Assembly (NCBI RefSeq): GCF_000281715.2
Contig: NZ_CP124576.1
Coordinates: 1,867,501-1,931,500, forward strand
DNA length: 64,000 bases
Source: Sphingobium sp. AP49
GTDB taxonomy: Bacteria > Pseudomonadota > Alphaproteobacteria > Sphingomonadales > Sphingomonadaceae
Direction: 5' to 3'
The notes under the pieces were generated by a model. That model did no database searches, was not told where the DNA came from, and saw only the letters and a list, made by a program, of their open reading frames with translations. Of the stretch, positions 45,536 through 53,757 are shown piece by piece (the stretch's first letter is position 1; each line of letters starts with the position of its first letter). The position numbers were made by a program, and so were the translations under genes.

Positions 45536-46048
45536 CTATTCCCCTGTATCTCGATCCCCATAGGGATCAGAAAGGCCCAGGCTCAGGAGCGCGCGGATTT
45601 CCAGCGCTTCCATCGCCTCGGCCTCATTGTCGTCCATATGGTCATATCCAAGCAAATGAAAAGTCCCGTGGACGATCAGATGCGTGGCATGATCGGCGAC
45701 CGATATCCCTTTTTCCGCCGCTTCGGCGGCGCAGACCCCCTCGGCCAGGACGATATCGCCCAGCAGCACCTCGCCATCGTCGGTATTGGCGGTCACCTCC
45801 AGCAGGTCTTCCTGCACCATCGGGAAGGACAGGACGTTGGTCGGCTTGTCCTTCTCGCGATAGGCGCGGTTGAGCTGATGCACCTCATCGTCGTCGGTCA
45901 GCTTGACCGCGACTTCATAGAGCGTGGCGTCGGTCGCGAACGCGGCATAGGGGCTGTGCGCAATGGCAGCCGAAACCGCCTGTTGCGCGAGAAATTCCCA
46001 GTCCGTACCGGGCCAGCCTTCTTCATGAAGGACAGCGACTTCGATCAT
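45536..46048 (-). CDS. ybeY: Endoribonuclease YbeY (rRNA maturation factor)
   Basis: This 170-residue metalloenzyme carries the zinc-binding signature HGTFHLLGYDH. The conserved arginine region lies in NRAYREKDKPTNVLSFP. YbeY acts in 16S rRNA 3'-end maturation and ribosome quality control. It lies 24 bases after phoH and 8 bases before corC, indicating one transcript. Confidence 0.95.
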   Translation of the reverse strand: MIEVAVLHEEGWPGTDWEFLAQQAVSAAIAHSPYAAFATDATLYEVAVKLTDDDEVHQLNRAYREKDKPTNVLSFPMVQEDLLEVTANTDDGEVLLGDIVLAEGVCAAEAAEKGISVADHATHLIVHGTFHLLGYDHMDDNEAEAMEALEIRALLSLGLSDPYGDRDTGE

Positions 46049-46072
46049 ATATTTTAGATCCGTTGTGAAGAT

Positions 46073-47074
46073 TTACGCATCCGGCCCCTCATAGGCCTGG
46101 ACGATGCGGCCGACCACCGGATGGCGGACGACGTCGCCGATGCCGAAGGGGACCATGGCGATACCCTCGACCCCGTCCAGCCGCGCGACCGCGTCGGCCA
46201 GGCCCGAAATTCCCGGCTGCGGCAGGTCGACCTGCTTGGGATCGCCGCAGATGACCATGCGGCTGCCTTCGCCGAAGCGGGTCAGGAACATCTTCATCTG
46301 GGCGATGGTGGTGTTCTGCGCCTCGTCCAGCACGATGAAGGCATTGGCCAGCGTACGGCCGCGCATGAAGGCGAGCGGGGCGATCTCGATCTCGCCGCTG
46401 GCGATCCGCCGCTCGACCTGTTCGGCCGGCAGCGTGTCATGCAGCGCGTCGTAGATCGGGCGGAGATAGGGATCGACCTTTTCCTTCATGTCGCCGGGCA
46501 GGAAGCCGAGCTTCTCGCCAGCCTCGACGGCCGGGCGGGAGAGGATCAGGCGGTCGACGCTGCCGGTGATGAGCTGGCTGACTGCCTGGGCGACGGCCAG
46601 ATAGGTCTTGCCAGTGCCGGCCGGGCCGAGCGCGAAGATGATGTCGTTCCGGGTCAGCGCCTCCATATAGGTGACCTGGGTGGCAGATCGGGGGACGATC
46701 GTCTTCTTGCGGGTGCGGATCATCACCTTGGGCGGCTCGGCGACGTCATGACGGATGATGCCGTCCAGCGTCGGTTCGGCCGACATGGCGATCACCGCTT
46801 CCACCGCGCCGCTGTCAATTTCCTGCCCGGCGACGATGCGGTTGTAGAGGCCAGTCATCACGTCCCGGGCGCGGGCGGCGGCTTCGGCCTCGCCCTCGAT
46901 CTGCAGCTTGTTGCCGCGCGCGGCGATATAGACGCCGAGGCGATTTTCGATCGCGACCAGATTCTGGTCATATTGGCCGAACAGGGCGCCCAGGAGGTGC
47001 GGCTTCTCGAACGTGACTTCCAGGCGCGCGCGCTCGGCGATGTCGGTGCGGGGATGGTGTGGTTTCTTGCCCAT
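46073..47074 (-). CDS. PhoH-family ATPase
   Basis: The 333-residue protein has an N-terminal KH/RNA-binding-like part and the PhoH P-loop domain: GPAGTGKTYLAVAQAV, Walker B NAFIVLDEAQNTTIAQMKMFL and the arginine region GSRMVICGDPKQVDLP. PhoH-like proteins (YbeZ) associate with YbeY in ribosome metabolism. It lies between miaB and ybeY. Confidence 0.93.
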   Translation of the reverse strand: MGKKPHHPRTDIAERARLEVTFEKPHLLGALFGQYDQNLVAIENRLGVYIAARGNKLQIEGEAEAAARARDVMTGLYNRIVAGQEIDSGAVEAVIAMSAEPTLDGIIRHDVAEPPKVMIRTRKKTIVPRSATQVTYMEALTRNDIIFALGPAGTGKTYLAVAQAVSQLITGSVDRLILSRPAVEAGEKLGFLPGDMKEKVDPYLRPIYDALHDTLPAEQVERRIASGEIEIAPLAFMRGRTLANAFIVLDEAQNTTIAQMKMFLTRFGEGSRMVICGDPKQVDLPQPGISGLADAVARLDGVEGIAMVPFGIGDVVRHPVVGRIVQAYEGPDA

Positions 47075-47175
47075 TCAAAAGCCTCCCAAGCTCGTCATAC
47101 ATCTCGTAAGGACCGGCCATTGCCGTGGGTCTGGGAGATGGCTTCCCAACGGTGCGGGAATGACGAGGCTTTGGT

Positions 47176-48540
47176 TCAAGCGGCTTTCCTCCTGCTGATT
47201 TCGCCGGCCAGGCTATTGGGGCCAGCGCTGATGATATCGACATCGACCATGTCGCCAATGGCATATTCGGGCGCGGTGACATGGACGGATTGCAGCCAGG
47301 GCGTCTTGCCGATCAGCTGGCCGGGATAGCGGCCCTTGCGTTCGAGCAGGATGCTGGTGGTGCGGCCCACCGTGGCGCTGTTGAAATCGACCTGATGGCG
47401 GTTGATCGCGGCCTGCAGCCGGGCCAGCCGTTCGTCCATCACCGCAGCCGTGATCTGATGATCCATGTCCGCCGCCGGGGTGCCGGGGCGGGGGCTGTAT
47501 TTGAAGGAATAGCATTGGGCGTAGCGCACTTGCTCGACGATCTTCAGAGTATCCTCGAACTCCGCGTCGGTCTCACCGGGGAAACCTACGATGAAGTCGC
47601 CTGACAGGGCGATGTCCGGCCGCACCGCGCGCACGCGATCGATGATGCGCAGATAGCTGTCGACGCTGTGGCTGCGGTTCATGGCCTTGAGGATACGGTC
47701 ATTGCCCGACTGCACCGGCAGATGCAGGAAGGGCATCAGCTTGGGCTCGTCGCCATGAGCGGCGATCAGGCCGTCGCTCATGTCGTTGGGATGGCTGGTA
47801 GTGTAGCGGATGCGCTCCAGTCCGCCGAGCCGGGCCAGTTCGCGGGCAAGACCATCCATGCCCTGCAACCGGCCCCGATCGTCCTCGCCGGTCCAGGCAT
47901 TGACGTTCTGGCCGAGCAGGGTGATTTCGCGCACGCCGCCATCGACCAGCGCCTTCGCCTCGTCGAGGATCGCGGTCCAACTGCGGCTGATCTCCGCGCC
48001 GCGGGTATAGGGCACGACGCAATAGGTGCAGAATTTGTCGCAGCCTTCCATGATCGTCAGGAAGGCGGTCGGCCGGGCCTGCTTGGTGCGGCCGGGCAGG
48101 GCGGCGAATTTGGAATTGGCCGGCATGTCGGTGTCGACCGCCTCCTCGCCGCGCTGCGCCTTGCCGATCAGGTCGGGCAGGCGGTGATAGGCCTGCGGGC
48201 CGACGACGATGTCGACATTGCGGGCGCGCCGCTGGATCTCGCCGCCCTCGGCCTGGGCAACGCAGCCGGCGACCGCGATCATCGGGCGGGTACCATCCTC
48301 GCGGGTCAGGCGGCCAATGTCGGAATAAACCTTGTCCACCGCCTTTTCGCGGATGTGGCAGGTGTTGAGAATGACGAGGTCGGCCTCGGCGCCATCGGCA
48401 GCGGCGGTCATGCCGCGCTCGCCCAGCATTTCGGCCATGCGCTCGCCATCATAGACGTTCATCTGGCAGCCGAAGGATTTGACCTGGAAAGTGGCCGGAC
48501 CCTGGCCAGCGGTATGTTCGGGGGCATCGTTACGATTCAT
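47176..48540 (-). CDS. miaB: tRNA-2-methylthio-N6-dimethylallyladenosine synthase
   Basis: This 454-residue radical-SAM enzyme adds methylthio to i6A37 of tRNAs. It has the N-terminal UPF0004 domain with cysteines in SFGCQMN and NTCHIREKA. The radical-SAM cluster is GCDKFCTYCVVPYTRG, and a C-terminal TRAM domain contains GRTTSILLERKGRYPGQLIG. A 101-base spacer with an inverted repeat (CTCGTCAT/ATGACGAG) separates it from phoH. Confidence 0.95.
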   Translation of the reverse strand: MNRNDAPEHTAGQGPATFQVKSFGCQMNVYDGERMAEMLGERGMTAAADGAEADLVILNTCHIREKAVDKVYSDIGRLTREDGTRPMIAVAGCVAQAEGGEIQRRARNVDIVVGPQAYHRLPDLIGKAQRGEEAVDTDMPANSKFAALPGRTKQARPTAFLTIMEGCDKFCTYCVVPYTRGAEISRSWTAILDEAKALVDGGVREITLLGQNVNAWTGEDDRGRLQGMDGLARELARLGGLERIRYTTSHPNDMSDGLIAAHGDEPKLMPFLHLPVQSGNDRILKAMNRSHSVDSYLRIIDRVRAVRPDIALSGDFIVGFPGETDAEFEDTLKIVEQVRYAQCYSFKYSPRPGTPAADMDHQITAAVMDERLARLQAAINRHQVDFNSATVGRTTSILLERKGRYPGQLIGKTPWLQSVHVTAPEYAIGDMVDVDIISAGPNSLAGEISRRKAA

Positions 48541-48549
48541 GCGGTCCAG

Positions 48550-49452
48550 CTATACAGGGGCTTGGCGCGAAGAGGAAGGCGGCAGGTGCGCGGCGATGCT
48601 GGCGGCGATCCGCTGGTGCGCAGTGGCCGCCAATATCTTGCGATCGGCGCAGCTGGCGGGATCGAACGGCTCCAGGAACCGGATGGTGACGGGCAGGATG
48701 CCCTTGCGCGCCAGCAGCCGTTTCGCGTTGGCGCCAGCCGGTTCATCGCCATGCCATGCAATCTCCGCCGTGGCGGCGCCATAATCGATATGGACCGGCT
48801 GGATCATCACGGCGCGGGGCGGCGGCATCAGCACGGCGAGCAGCGAGGGCTTGAAGGGCAACAGGCCGCTGCCGTCGCTGGTCGTGCCTTCGGGGAAGAG
48901 GGCGACGGGCTGATGGCCGGCAAGCGCGGCGCGCAGCGCATCGAGCTGGCCCGACAGGCTGCCGCGTTTCTCACGCGAGACGAACAATGTGTTGTTCTGG
49001 GCGGCGAGCCAGCCGATCACCGGCCAGCTGGCTATGCCGTCATGGGCGACGAAGGCGGCGCCGGTGGCGTCGGCCAGGGCCAATATGTCGACCCAGCTGA
49101 CATGATTGGCAATCAGGAACATGTCGCTGGAGGCCGGCTGTCCTTCCAGTCGAACGCGAGCGCCGACACAGCGTGCCGCCATGCCAAGGAAGCGGCGCGG
49201 CCATGGGGAACGACGGCGGGCGAGCCGCCACATGAGATGTGGCGGCAGGCATAGCAGAAGGCTGCCGGCGAGGGCGGCCGTCCGGGCGGCACGGCGCGCT
49301 GCGGCGCCGATGTCAGTTCTTGCGGTCGAGGGCGACGCCGTACAACTCCATGCGGTGGTCGACCAGGCGGAAGCCCAGCTTCTCGGCGATCTGCTTCTGC
49401 AATTGTTCGAGCTCAGGATCGACGAACTCGATGACATTGCCCGTCTCCACAT
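48550..49452 (-). CDS. Lysophospholipid (1-acylglycerol-3-phosphate) acyltransferase
   Basis: The PlsC-type catalytic motif NHVSWVD (H-x4-D) and the later FPEGTTSDG are present, with a hydrophobic N-terminal helix (ALAGSLLLCLPPHLMW). The start is unresolved. Between the end of fur and ATG 49233 there is no in-frame ATG, GTG or TTG. ATGs at 49452 and 49437 lie inside fur in another frame. An ATC at about 49311, just after the fur stop, or the ATG at 49233 are alternatives. It probably makes phosphatidate precursors. Confidence 0.85.
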   Translation of the reverse strand: MWRRAMSSSSSILSSNNCRSRSPRSWASAWSTTAWSCTASPSTARTDIGAAARRAARTAALAGSLLLCLPPHLMWRLARRRSPWPRRFLGMAARCVGARVRLEGQPASSDMFLIANHVSWVDILALADATGAAFVAHDGIASWPVIGWLAAQNNTLFVSREKRGSLSGQLDALRAALAGHQPVALFPEGTTSDGSGLLPFKPSLLAVLMPPPRAVMIQPVHIDYGAATAEIAWHGDEPAGANAKRLLARKGILPVTIRFLEPFDPASCADRKILAATAHQRIAASIAAHLPPSSSRQAPV

Positions 49453-49735
49453 CGATCAGATGATCATGGTGGGATTCGGGGGCTGCTTCATAGCGGGCGC
49501 GACCATCACCAAAGTCATGCCGTTCGAGAATGCCGGCCTCCTCGAACAGGCGAACGGTGCGATAGACCGTCGCGATCGAAATGCCCGGATCGATGGTGGA
49601 TGCGCGCTTGTGCAGTTCCTCCACGTCGGGATGATCCGTGGCATCGCTCAGCACTTGCGCGATGACGCGACGCTGTTCGGTGATGCGCAGGCCCTTTTCG
49701 TGGCAGAGGGCTTCGACGTCGATCTTGCGGTTCAT
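49313..49735 (-). CDS. fur: Ferric uptake regulator
   Basis: This 140-residue protein from ATG 49735 (a GTG at 49753 adds six) has a winged-helix domain (GLRITEQRRVIAQVL, ISIATVYRTVRLFEEAG) and a metal-binding dimer domain with HHDHLIDVETG. Fur represses iron-uptake genes with Fe(II); in some alphaproteobacteria it is a manganese sensor (Mur). It sits between mucR and the acyltransferase gene, as in related genomes apart from mucR. Confidence 0.93.
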   Translation of the reverse strand: MNRKIDVEALCHEKGLRITEQRRVIAQVLSDATDHPDVEELHKRASTIDPGISIATVYRTVRLFEEAGILERHDFGDGRARYEAAPESHHDHLIDVETGNVIEFVDPELEQLQKQIAEKLGFRLVDHRMELYGVALDRKN

Positions 49736-49806
49736 GCGGGGGGGCTGGCTCACTTATGGGGAAGGAAAATCCAGACCAGCCTAGCGCCTTTTCCCCGAAC
49801 GGAAAA

Positions 49807-49829
49807 GGGGCGCATCGTCGATGCGCCCC
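49807..49829 (-). terminator. Terminator after mucR
   Basis: GGGGCGCATC and its complement form a perfect 10-bp stem with a three-base loop. On the minus strand it is followed by TTTT. It lies 31 bases after the mucR stop and before fur, so fur should have its own promoter. Confidence 0.8.
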
Positions 49830-49859
49830 CATCCCCGTTAAAAGTGCGCAGGCAGATGC

Positions 49860-50285
49860 TTATTTGCTGCCACGGGTCCGGCGGCGCTTGGTGCCAAGGC
49901 CGATCTTCTTTGCCAGCGTGCGGCGCTGTTCCGCGTAATTGGGGGCAACCATCGGATAGTCGGCCGGCAGGCCCCACTTGGCGCGATAGTCGTCGGGGGT
50001 CATCTGATAATGGGTCATCAGATGGCGCTTGAGCATCTTCAGCTTCTTGCCGTCTTCCAGGCAGATGATGAAGTCGGGCTTGATCGACGCGCGGACCGAC
50101 ACGGCGGGTTCCGGCTTCACTTCGGGCACGACTGCCGGAGTCGAGAGGCCCGACAGTGCGGCATGCACATTCTGGATCAATGTCGCCACGTCCGACACAG
50201 CAACGCTGTTGTTCGATACATGTGCTGCGACGATGTCGGAGGTCAAAGTGATGAGCAATTCGCTCTGCGCCGATTCGATTTCCAT
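49860..50285 (-). CDS. MucR/Ros-family transcriptional regulator
   Basis: The 141-residue protein has the Ros/MucR zinc-finger-like core: FIICLEDGKKLKMLKRHLMTHYQM followed by TPDDYRAKWGLPADYP. It has a basic C-terminus, KRRRTRG. The finger here has Cys and His ligands but lacks the full second Cys pair of plant-type fingers, as is common. MucR proteins regulate exopolysaccharide, motility and cell-cycle genes. It may affect the polysaccharide genes at the window start. Confidence 0.92.
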   Translation of the reverse strand: MEIESAQSELLITLTSDIVAAHVSNNSVAVSDVATLIQNVHAALSGLSTPAVVPEVKPEPAVSVRASIKPDFIICLEDGKKLKMLKRHLMTHYQMTPDDYRAKWGLPADYPMVAPNYAEQRRTLAKKIGLGTKRRRTRGSK

Positions 50286-50399
50286 TTTTTTGTTTCCTGC
50301 AAAGGCGTTGTACTGTGCGACCCGCCCGAGGAAAGTCGTTTCAAGAGCGGTATGCGTGGGCTAGACCTTAAGGACGTGCTTCGCAAGAGCTGACTTGCC

Positions 50400-50879
50400 C
50401 TAGATAAGCATGTCGATGCGGAAACTCAGGGCATCATGAAGTTTACCATCATTGCCCCGATAGTATCCGGGGCGTCGATGTACATATTCGAAACCTATAT
50501 TCTCATAGAGCTTTATCGCGTTGTTAGTAGCGCGGACTTCCAGGTTCATCGATGTGATGCCCCGACGACGGGCCGTGTTGAGGCTGTCCACCAGCAAAGA
50601 TCGCCCAATGCCACGGCCACGCCATAATGGGTCGACCGCGAGCAGCAGCAATTCGCATTCGTCGAGTACCGACCGGATCAGCGCGAATCCCAGGGGCGCG
50701 GCGTCGACTCGGGCAAGTGTGAGCCATGTGCCGGGCATCGTCATGACGCCGGCAAGCTGCGGCAACGTCCAGGCCTCGCCGAAAACCGGATCGAAGGCGC
50801 GGACCATGACCGTCATCGTGTCCGCGAGCGCGTTGCGATCGCCATCGTCGTAAGAATCGAGAATCAGGCCAGGGGTCAT
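50400..50879 (-). CDS. rimI: Ribosomal-protein-S18-alanine N-acetyltransferase-like GNAT
   Basis: The 159-residue GNAT protein has the acetyl-CoA loop VDPLWRGRGIGRSLLVDSL and the C-terminal NLEVRATNNAIKLYENIGFEYVHRRPGYYRG, matching RimI. It overlaps the end of tsaB by four bases, which is the usual pairing. The true target is inferred from the family. Confidence 0.9.
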   Translation of the reverse strand: MTPGLILDSYDDGDRNALADTMTVMVRAFDPVFGEAWTLPQLAGVMTMPGTWLTLARVDAAPLGFALIRSVLDECELLLLAVDPLWRGRGIGRSLLVDSLNTARRRGITSMNLEVRATNNAIKLYENIGFEYVHRRPGYYRGNDGKLHDALSFRIDMLI

Positions 50880-51502
50880 GAAGGCGTGCGCTCCGTCATT
50901 GGCTTGGCGTCCGCATCGCGGCCATAAAGGGGCGTGGGGGCGAGCGGCGGCAGGTCGGCGATCAGGCCATAGGCCGATGCGTCGGGGTAGAGGGGGATGG
51001 CCATGCCCGTGCCGCGCGCCGTCACCAGCGCTTCGGCGCCGGGGCCATACAGCCGGGCCATGTCGAGCCTTTGGGCCAGGGCGGTGATGGGGGTGGAGGC
51101 GGGATCGCTCGTCGCGACACGGCCGTCGGGGCCGAAGCTTTGCCAGAACAACTCGCCATGCCCGCCGGTGATGGTGACGGCGATCGGTCCGCCGTCATGG
51201 TCGCGGACAGCCATGGCCGCGATCAGCGACAGAGCGCTATAGCCATGTAGCGGGATCGACCAGGCGAGCGCGAGCGCGCGGGCGGCAGCGATGCCGATGC
51301 GCACACCGGTGAAGCTGCCTGGGCCGATATCGACGGCGATGGCATCGGCGCGCCCGCCGTCGGGCAGGCCGGCAATCGCGGGCAGCAGCGCCTCTGCATG
51401 GCCGCGACCGACGATTTCATGAAAATGGCCGATCGGCCGACCGTTTTCCAGCAGCGCGACGGACAGCGCCTGCGTGGCGGTGTCGATGACCAATAGGCGC
51501 AA
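50876..51502 (-). CDS. tsaB: tRNA threonylcarbamoyladenosine biosynthesis protein TsaB
   Basis: This 208-residue ASKHA-fold protein starts MRLLVIDTATQALSVALLENG and has DAIAVDIGPGSFTGVRIGIAAARALA, the TsaB core. It is a partner of TsaD in making t6A at position 37 of ANN-decoding tRNAs, including tRNA-Thr. It is followed by rimI with a four-base overlap and preceded by the nfuA gene. Confidence 0.94.
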   Translation of the reverse strand: MRLLVIDTATQALSVALLENGRPIGHFHEIVGRGHAEALLPAIAGLPDGGRADAIAVDIGPGSFTGVRIGIAAARALALAWSIPLHGYSALSLIAAMAVRDHDGGPIAVTITGGHGELFWQSFGPDGRVATSDPASTPITALAQRLDMARLYGPGAEALVTARGTGMAIPLYPDASAYGLIADLPPLAPTPLYGRDADAKPMTERTPS

Positions 51503-51591
51503 GAACTACTCCCCTGAGAGCGCTGCTCAAACTGCAGGCCTGTCAGCGGTTAGTCGATCCGACGCGATTTGCCAAACCGGCGAACCTATTG

Positions 51592-52170
51592 TCAGACCGC
51601 ACGCACCTCGGTCACTTCGGGCACATAATGTTTGAGCAACTGCTCGATGCCGTTCTTCAGCGTCGCACTGGAGGAGGGGCAGCCGGCACAGGCCCCCTGC
51701 ATGCGCAGGAATACGGTGCCCTTGTCGAAGCCGCGATAAATGATGTCGCCGCCATCATTGGCGACGGCGGGACGCACGCGGGTTTCGATCAGATCCTTGA
51801 TCTGATCGACGATCTCGGCATCTTCCGGATCGTCAGCAAAACCTTCCTCTTCGGCCGGAACGCTGATGCCGGCGGCGCTGCCGGGGGCAAAAAGCGGCAT
51901 GTTGGCGGAGAAATGGTCGAGCAGGATCGAGAGAATTTCGGGCTTCACATCCCGCCATTCGGCGCCCGGCGCAATCGTCACCGAAATGAAATCGCCGCCG
52001 AAAAAGACGCCGGTGACGTCGCCCAGGCCGAACAGCGCGTCGGCCAGCGGCGAGGCTTCGGCTTCCTCGGGCGTAGCGAAGTCGCGCGTACCCGTGGCGC
52101 CCATGACGGCCTGGCCGGGCAGGAATTTGACGGTCGCCGGATTGGGCGTGAGTTCGGTCTCGATCAACAT
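51592..52170 (-). CDS. nfuA: NfuA-type iron-sulfur cluster protein
   Basis: The 192-residue protein has an Nfu N-terminal domain (MLIETELTPNPATVKFLPG) and a C-terminal NifU domain with the cluster-binding CxxC in MQGACAGCPSS. It carries or delivers Fe-S clusters. It precedes tsaB, as in other alphaproteobacteria. Confidence 0.93.
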   Translation of the reverse strand: MLIETELTPNPATVKFLPGQAVMGATGTRDFATPEEAEASPLADALFGLGDVTGVFFGGDFISVTIAPGAEWRDVKPEILSILLDHFSANMPLFAPGSAAGISVPAEEEGFADDPEDAEIVDQIKDLIETRVRPAVANDGGDIIYRGFDKGTVFLRMQGACAGCPSSSATLKNGIEQLLKHYVPEVTEVRAV

Positions 52171-52274
52171 GGCTGCTATGTGGCGATGCGCGCGGTGGAG
52201 ATCAAGCGGCTAGGGGGCTTGTCAGGCGTCTTTTCGCCGGGCACGACCGCCCACTTTGTTGGGAGGGGGAAATA

Positions 52275-52940
52275 ATGACCGATTGGGGGCAGGAATTGCA
52301 GGGAAATTCCGGTTGGGCAAAGTTGACAGTGGCGGTGCTGGGCGTGCTGGCGCTGGTCGAGGGCGCCATGGCGGTTTCGCGCATCGTCACGATATTCATG
52401 CTGTCGAAGGTGCAGGGCGGCCAGGTGCTGGACATGGCCGAGGCGCGGGCCGACGATGCGCGCACCCAGGGGCTGGCAATCCTCTATCTTCTGCTGCTGT
52501 TCGGCACGGCGCTGGTCTATTGCATCTGGCTCTATCGCGCGTCGAAAAATGCCCATGTGCTGAGCGGCGGGGCGATGGAATGTACGCCGGGCTGGGCAGT
52601 CGGCTGGAATTTCGTGCCCTTTGCCTGCCTGGTGAAGCCATTCCAGGCGGTGGTCGAGATTTGGAAGGTCAGCGGTAATCCGCATGATCCCGAAAGCGTC
52701 CTCTATCCCGAATGGCTGCTGCGCGGCTGGTGGGGATTGTGGCTGGTCGGCAATGTGGCCAGCAATGTCGCGTTCCGCTTCGCCGATCCGGAGCATCTGG
52801 ACCTCTATGTCTCCAGCCTCTGGGTCGATATCTTCGCTTCCGTCTGTGGCGTTTGCGCCAGCCTGATGCTCGCGATGATCGTGCGGCGCATCCAGGCGAT
52901 GCAGGGCGACGCCCAAATGGTGGCGCACGTCTTCGCCTGA
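52275..52940 (+). CDS. DUF4328 membrane protein
   Basis: This 221-residue protein has about four to five membrane helices. The DUF4328 core is present: YCIWLYRASKNAHVL, TPGWAVGWNFVPFACLVKPFQ and EIWKVSGNP. GGAGGGGG precedes ATG 52275. Function is unknown for the family. It is a single gene opposite nfuA. Confidence 0.85.
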   Translation: MTDWGQELQGNSGWAKLTVAVLGVLALVEGAMAVSRIVTIFMLSKVQGGQVLDMAEARADDARTQGLAILYLLLLFGTALVYCIWLYRASKNAHVLSGGAMECTPGWAVGWNFVPFACLVKPFQAVVEIWKVSGNPHDPESVLYPEWLLRGWWGLWLVGNVASNVAFRFADPEHLDLYVSSLWVDIFASVCGVCASLMLAMIVRRIQAMQGDAQMVAHVFA

Positions 52941-53006
52941 CGGGCCGGGGGAACTTCGCACCGGCCCAGCCATTGATCGGGAAAGCCCGTCCAAAGGAGA
53001 TCGATC

Positions 53007-53477
53007 ATGAGCGCAGAGGAAGATATTCGCGAACGGTTCTGGACCGACCTGTCGAGCAGCCCGTTCCTGATGGTCGGGCTGGAGGACGGCAACGCGCATA
53101 GCGTGCCGATGACGGCCCAACTCGACAAGGACGCCAATCATTGCTTCTGGTTCTATACCAGCCGCGACAATCGCCTTGCGCGGGGCGGGCCGGCGATGGC
53201 GCAGTTCGCGGCGAAGGATCATTATCTCTTCGCCTGCATCGCAGGCGTGCTGGTCCCCGAAAGCGATGAGACGATCATCGATCGCTATTGGTCGAAGCAG
53301 GTCGAGGCCTGGTATCCGGGTGGCCGGCATGATCCCAACCTGCTGATGCTGCGGTTTGACCTTGGCGCGGCGGAGATCTGGCGGGCGGACCTGTCGATCA
53401 AGGGGGTGTTCAAGATGATGTTCGGTGGCGATGTCCGTGCGGAACTGCAGGACAAGCATGCCGAAATCCGTCTTTAG
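53007..53477 (+). CDS. Pyridoxamine 5'-phosphate oxidase-like (general stress) protein
   Basis: This 156-residue split-beta-barrel flavin-type protein has FLMVGLEDGNAHSVPMTAQ and HCFWFYTSRDNRLARGGPAM. It is close to general stress protein 26/YzzA-type members. AAAGGAG precedes the ATG. It likely binds FMN or F420-like cofactor; no activity is shown. Confidence 0.85.
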   Translation: MSAEEDIRERFWTDLSSSPFLMVGLEDGNAHSVPMTAQLDKDANHCFWFYTSRDNRLARGGPAMAQFAAKDHYLFACIAGVLVPESDETIIDRYWSKQVEAWYPGGRHDPNLLMLRFDLGAAEIWRADLSIKGVFKMMFGGDVRAELQDKHAEIRL

Positions 53478-53724
53478 GCCTTTGATCGGTGCAAGCGGGC
53501 GCGGGGGAAGGCCCTATGACCGCTTGCCTTTCCGGTGCATTTGCACCATATGTGCGGCAGCGCAGCATGGCCCTGGTGGCCCCATAGCGATTGGTAGCGT
53601 GATCGTCCCCGGCCCTGACAGGCCAAGGGGACCGGCCAATGACAGTCTGCGCTAGCCCAGAGGCTTCCCTTTTCACGCGGGTCGTTTCGTAACCCGCCTC
53701 GCGCCCTTCCTGCGTCCGCAGAGC

Positions 53725-53746
53725 AAGTTGGCGCCAAGGCCGACTT
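53725..53746 (+). promoter_or_regulatory. Hairpin in the rhlE leader
   Basis: AAGTTGGC and GCCGACTT form an 8-bp stem (one G-U) with a six-base loop, ending 11 bases before the ATG at 53758. It could hinder ribosome loading. The 280-base stretch before rhlE holds no gene. Confidence 0.35.
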
Positions 53747-53757
53747 GTGAGTTTTTC

